Below are positions 60,651-64,000 of a stretch of 64,000 nucleotides of DNA, in pieces. The position numbers and the translations under genes are program-made. The notes below the pieces were generated by a model that saw nothing but the letters and a program-made list of their open reading frames with translations, was not told the DNA's origin and did not search any database. Position 1 is the first letter of the stretch. The number at the start of each line of letters is the position of its first letter. The DNA is taken from assembly GCA_964512485.1 (NCBI GenBank), contig CAZEHJ010000002.1:37558-101557 (forward strand), in the 5' to 3' direction. This stretch comes from CAZEHJ01 sp964512485 (GTDB taxonomy: Bacteria > Bacteroidota > Rhodothermia > Rhodothermales > UBA10348).

Positions 60651-62209
60651 TCGATGGTGGCGGGTGGTTTCGAACTGATATCGTACACCGTCCTGTTGAT
60701 TCCTCGGATTTCGTTCACAATCCTGTTTGACACGTGAGCGAGGAAATCGTTCGGGAATCGCGACCAGTCGGCCGTCATGCCATCAACACTTGTCACAGCC
60801 CGGAGTGCACACACATTTTCATACGTGCGTTCGTCTCCCATCACTCCCACCGTCTGGACGGGAAGCAGAACTGCGAACGCCTGCCAGACCTCGTCATAGA
60901 GGCCCCATTTCTTCATTTCAGTGATGAAGATGTCATCGGCTTCACGCAAAAGAGCGAGATCGTCTCTTGAGACCGGGCCGATGACTCGAATGCCAAGTCC
61001 CGGACCAGGGAACGGGTGCCTGCCTACAATTTCTTCGGGTACTTCGAGGAGACGACCAATCGCTCTGACCTCATCCTTGAACAGTTCCCGGAACGGTTCG
61101 ACGACCTCAAACTCCATTTCCTCGGGAAGTCCGCCGACATTGTGATGGGTCTTGATGGTTGCCGAAGGGCCTTTGAAAGATATACTCTCGATGACATCCG
61201 GATACAGGGTGCCCTGAGCAAGGTATTTTGGTTTGGTGCCAAGCTCTTCGACGATGTCCTGTTTGCCCTGATCGAACACCTCGACAAACGTATTCCCGAT
61301 GATGACTCGTTTTTCTTCGGGGTCCACGACTCCTTCGAGTCGGTCCAGAAACAGATCGCTTGCGTCAATTGCCTTCAGTCTGATCTGGTAATAATTCCGG
61401 AACGTGTCCTGAACCTGTTCCCATTCACCCTTTCGAAGAAGACCGTTATTGACGAAAATACAGGTTAGTTGGTCTCCGATGGCCTGGTGCAGGAGAACCG
61501 CGGCAACAGAAGAGTCTACACCACCTGAAAGACCAAGAATCACGTGATCGTCGCCGACCTGCTCGCGAATCTCGTCCTTTTTTTCCTCGATGAATGAGGC
61601 TGCCGACCAGTCTCCGCTGCACCCACAGATACGGAGTGCAAAATTTTCGATGATCTGCCGCCCGTATTCGGTGTGATGAACTTCGGGGTGGAACTGGACT
61701 CCGAAATGAGGACGTTCGGTTGAGCGAACCGCGGCGATTGGTGCATTCGATGTATGAGCGATAACCTCGTAACCGGAAGGCATCTTGGTCATCTTGTCAC
61801 CATGACTCATCCAGACCTGTGATCCTTCAGGAATTCCGGTGAACAATCTGGCTTCATTGTCGATCTGGATCGCAGCCCTTCCAAATTCCCGCTTGTCTGC
61901 TGGCTGAACTTCTCCGTCGAGAACATGGGCCATGGCTTGCAGACCATAACAGACACCCAGTATTGGCATGGGTGACCCATCTTCGAGTGTCAGGTCGAGA
62001 ATTGCCGGATCAAGTTGAGGAGCTCCTTCATCGTATACCGATGAGGGTCCTCCCGAAAGAATCAGGCCGCTGGCATTCTGGGCCGCAACGTCTTCAACCG
62101 CCATGGTGCACGGAAAGATTTCGGAATAGACTCCGGCTTCCCGGACTCTTCGAGCTATCAATTGGGTGAATTGAGAACCGAAGTCCAGGATGACGATGCG
62201 TTGATGCAT
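60641..62209 (-). CDS. guaA: GMP synthase (glutamine-hydrolysing)
   Basis: 522 residues. The class I glutamine amidotransferase domain has its nucleophile in GVCYGLQAM (Cys87) and the His/Glu pair in FHPEVHHTEYG. The ATP pyrophosphatase P-loop is LSGGVDSSVAAVLL, and the dimerisation domain ends with IEWE, the normal C-terminus. It converts XMP to GMP. It begins 14 bases after gcvH and its end overlaps the next gene. Confidence 0.97.
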   Translation of the reverse strand: MHQRIVILDFGSQFTQLIARRVREAGVYSEIFPCTMAVEDVAAQNASGLILSGGPSSVYDEGAPQLDPAILDLTLEDGSPMPILGVCYGLQAMAHVLDGEVQPADKREFGRAAIQIDNEARLFTGIPEGSQVWMSHGDKMTKMPSGYEVIAHTSNAPIAAVRSTERPHFGVQFHPEVHHTEYGRQIIENFALRICGCSGDWSAASFIEEKKDEIREQVGDDHVILGLSGGVDSSVAAVLLHQAIGDQLTCIFVNNGLLRKGEWEQVQDTFRNYYQIRLKAIDASDLFLDRLEGVVDPEEKRVIIGNTFVEVFDQGKQDIVEELGTKPKYLAQGTLYPDVIESISFKGPSATIKTHHNVGGLPEEMEFEVVEPFRELFKDEVRAIGRLLEVPEEIVGRHPFPGPGLGIRVIGPVSRDDLALLREADDIFITEMKKWGLYDEVWQAFAVLLPVQTVGVMGDERTYENVCALRAVTSVDGMTADWSRFPNDFLAHVSNRIVNEIRGINRTVYDISSKPPATIEWE

Positions 62210-62223
62210 ATGCGAAAAGAGTT

Positions 62224-62604
62224 CTACTGACCGACCATTTCTGCGTATTCAGCTGCGGACAGCATTCCGTCCAGCTCTGAAGGGTCGTCCATTTCAATTG
62301 TGATGAGCCATCCCTCTCCGTAGGGATCGCTGTTTACTGATTCCGGGCTGTCCTCAAGACTTTCATTGAAGCTGGACACCGTTCCACTGACAGGCATGAA
62401 CAGTTCTGACACTGTTTTCACCGCTTCCACCGTTCCAAAAACCTCGTCCTTGGCCACCGATTCATCCAACGTATCAACATCCACGTACACAATGTCACCC
62501 AGTTCAGATTGGGCGAAATCCGTTACGCCCACCGTTCCGGTTGAACCTTCAACCTTGAGCCATTCGTGGTCTTTTGTGTAATACAGTCCGTCAGGAAAGT
62601 CCAT
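62224..62604 (-). CDS. gcvH: Glycine cleavage system H protein
   Basis: 126 residues from the ATG at 62604, the normal length; the frame opens 23 codons earlier inside accC. The lipoylated residue is Lys63 in GTVEAVKTVSELFMPVSG. H carries the aminomethyl group from GcvP to GcvT. The start lies 14 bases inside the end of accC, so the two are coupled. The domain order next to accB and accC places two swinging-arm carriers side by side. Confidence 0.95.
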   Translation of the reverse strand: MDFPDGLYYTKDHEWLKVEGSTGTVGVTDFAQSELGDIVYVDVDTLDESVAKDEVFGTVEAVKTVSELFMPVSGTVSSFNESLEDSPESVNSDPYGEGWLITIEMDDPSELDGMLSAAEYAEMVGQ

Positions 62605-63949
62605 CTTCTTTTTCTTGGAGAGTAAATGAGTCGAGGAAACCGGTATCGAAGTCTCCTCTGATGAAGCGTTCATCCCTCAGCAATTGCTGATGGAAAGGAA
62701 TTGTTGTCTTGACACCCTCGATTACAAATTCGTCGAGTGCTCTCAACATTTTCTGGATCGCGAGTTCGCGTGTTCGGGCCCTGACAATGAGCTTGGCGAT
62801 CATCGAGTCGTAATAGGGCGGAATCTGGTATCCGGCGTAGACGTGCGTATCGACACGCACGCCGTGCCCACCGGGCGTGTGAATCGTGTGCACCGTTCCC
62901 GGGGAGGGTGCGAAATTCCTGAAAGGATCCTCTGCATTGATGCGGCACTCGATTGCGTGTCCATCGAGGATGACATCCCGTTCATTAATGGCTTCGCCCA
63001 TGGCCACACGGATCTGATACTCAACCAGATCACAGTCTGCCACTTCTTCAGTCACCGGATGCTCAACCTGGATCCGAGTGTTCATTTCCATGAAATAGAA
63101 GTTGCCTTGATCATCGAGCAGAAATTCTACCGTGGCAGCACCTTCATATTTCACGGCCTTGGCACCCTTGATCGCCGCTTCTCCCATGCGAGCGCGAAGG
63201 TCGCGATCGACAACGGGCGATGGCGATTCCTCAAGCAGTTTCTGGTGACGTCGCTGAATAGAGCATTCTCTTTCTCCAAAGTGAATGACATTGCCCTGGC
63301 CGTCTCCCAGAATCTGGATTTCTACGTGTCGTGGCGAGGTTACAAATTTTTCGACGTAGCAGCCACCGTTGCCAAACGCGGCTTCGGCTTCGTTGCTGGC
63401 GGTTTGGAACTGAGTGACAAATTCTTCGGATTTGGAGACAACGCGCATTCCGCGACCGCCACCACCGGCGCTGGCTTTCACCATGACCGGATATCCCATT
63501 TCGTCAGCCAGCTTTTTTCCGTGGGCAGCGTCCTTGACCTCTCCATCGGAGCCCGGCACGACAGGGACGCCCGCTTTGGCCATGGTGTCTTTTGCCAGTG
63601 ACTTGTCACCCATCATCCGAATCGTCTCCGGAGGTGGACCGATAAATTTGAGATCGTGGTCCTGGCAAACAGCTGAAAAGTCTGCATTTTCAGCCAGAAA
63701 TCCATAACCCGGATGAATGGCGTCTGCGCCCGTCACCTCGGCAGCTGCAATGATGCGATCGAATCTCAGGTACGAGTCTTTTCCTGCCGGCGCGCCGATG
63801 CACACGGCCTCATTCGCAAATTTGACGTGGAGAGAGTCACGGTCAGCGGTCGAATAGACCGCGACCGTCTCCAGTCCCATCTCGTGACAGGTTCGAATAA
63901 TTCGAAGAGCAATTTCGCCGCGGTTGGCGATCAGGATTTTTTTAATCAC
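62591..63949 (-). CDS. accC: Acetyl-CoA carboxylase, biotin carboxylase subunit
   Basis: 452 residues. N-terminal ILIANRGEIALRIIR, ATP-grasp glycine loop ASAGGGGRGMRVV, HVEIQILGD, and the catalytic segment FYFMEMNTRIQVEHPVTE are all present. It carboxylates biotin on AccB with ATP and bicarbonate, the first step of fatty-acid synthesis. The upstream codons at the window edge look like the end of accB, giving the standard accB-accC order. Confidence 0.97.
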   Translation of the reverse strand: MIKKILIANRGEIALRIIRTCHEMGLETVAVYSTADRDSLHVKFANEAVCIGAPAGKDSYLRFDRIIAAAEVTGADAIHPGYGFLAENADFSAVCQDHDLKFIGPPPETIRMMGDKSLAKDTMAKAGVPVVPGSDGEVKDAAHGKKLADEMGYPVMVKASAGGGGRGMRVVSKSEEFVTQFQTASNEAEAAFGNGGCYVEKFVTSPRHVEIQILGDGQGNVIHFGERECSIQRRHQKLLEESPSPVVDRDLRARMGEAAIKGAKAVKYEGAATVEFLLDDQGNFYFMEMNTRIQVEHPVTEEVADCDLVEYQIRVAMGEAINERDVILDGHAIECRINAEDPFRNFAPSPGTVHTIHTPGGHGVRVDTHVYAGYQIPPYYDSMIAKLIVRARTRELAIQKMLRALDEFVIEGVKTTIPFHQQLLRDERFIRGDFDTGFLDSFTLQEKEDGLS

Positions 63950-63982
63950 GGAATGTCGTGGTTACTCGGAATAAACCTGGAA

Positions 63983-64000
63983 TCAGCTCGGATCCACTAC
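63983..64000 (-). CDS. C-terminal end of a gene, probably accB
   Basis: Five codons and a TGA, reading VVDPS, end 33 bases before accC. Biotin carboxyl carrier proteins commonly end with a hydrophobic strand followed by D/E-P, and accB normally precedes accC. The fragment is too short to prove identity. Confidence 0.4.
   Translation of the reverse strand, partial: VVDPS

Noticed and set aside
62684..63601. A 305-codon open frame antisense to accC
   Set aside because: It lies fully opposite the highly conserved accC gene, has no start context or recognisable domain, and its composition is that of a mirrored coding sequence.
1..64000. tRNA, rRNA, transposase or phage genes
   Set aside because: I looked for cloverleaf T-loop motifs, DDE transposase motifs, integrases and structural phage proteins and found none that could be supported.

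Overview
The window reads as a chromosomal stretch of a Bacteroidota/Rhodothermota-type bacterium (Rhodothermales- or Balneolales-like), probably a metagenome assembly. The lineage is inferred from gene content: a DUF3109 protein, a GLPGLI protein paired with a large outer-membrane beta-barrel receptor, an F1 beta subunit with a long insert in a separate atpD-atpC unit, secreted DUF1080 and LVIVD-repeat proteins, and many lipoproteins. Two runs of exactly 100 N (13387-13486 and 40958-41057) are scaffold joins. I found no rRNA, tRNA, insertion sequence, phage or CRISPR array.

Region 1 (1-15.2 kb) is a carbohydrate-oxidation locus. A minus-strand operon encodes KDPG aldolase, KDG kinase, an SDR, a GH88 unsaturated glucuronyl hydrolase and a Gfo/Idh/MocA oxidoreductase. 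Divergent plus-strand genes encode a secreted DUF1080 protein, a beta-propeller dehydrogenase-like protein fused to an azurin-like copper domain, a sorbosone-dehydrogenase-like lipoprotein, a malate/lactate-type dehydrogenase and three SDRs. Together they suggest sugars oxidised in the periplasm and uronate-type products channelled through KDG and KDPG to pyruvate.

Region 2 (15.2-34 kb) is accessory. It holds an APC permease with a D-threonine-aldolase-like enzyme and an ornithine-cyclodeaminase-family enzyme, an alpha carbonic anhydrase, YciI and VOC proteins, a class V aminotransferase, a GNAT acetyltransferase, the receptor/GLPGLI pair, a ceramidase-like membrane protein overlapping a serine hydrolase, a DUF305/LVIVD pair, and a DJ-1/PfpI gene coupled to an MFS transporter.

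Region 3 (34-51 kb) mixes core and accessory genes: a zinc metalloprotease, atpDC, a WD40-like lipoprotein, a second D-threonine-aldolase-like enzyme, ruvB, DUF3109-rpoN, a class V aminotransferase, and a PadR regulator coupled to an FtsX/MacB-type permease. The non-coding DNA from 49.2 to 50.3 kb is unusually rich in inverted and direct repeats around an orphan 88-residue gene and upstream of an HMG-CoA-lyase-family gene.

Region 4 (51-64 kb) is a nearly continuous minus-strand run of housekeeping genes: accB (end only), accC, gcvH, guaA, a TPR/periplasmic-binding protein, bamD, nadD, nagZ, a class A beta-lactamase-like hydrolase, rnc and gcvP. Most junctions overlap or are under 30 bases.
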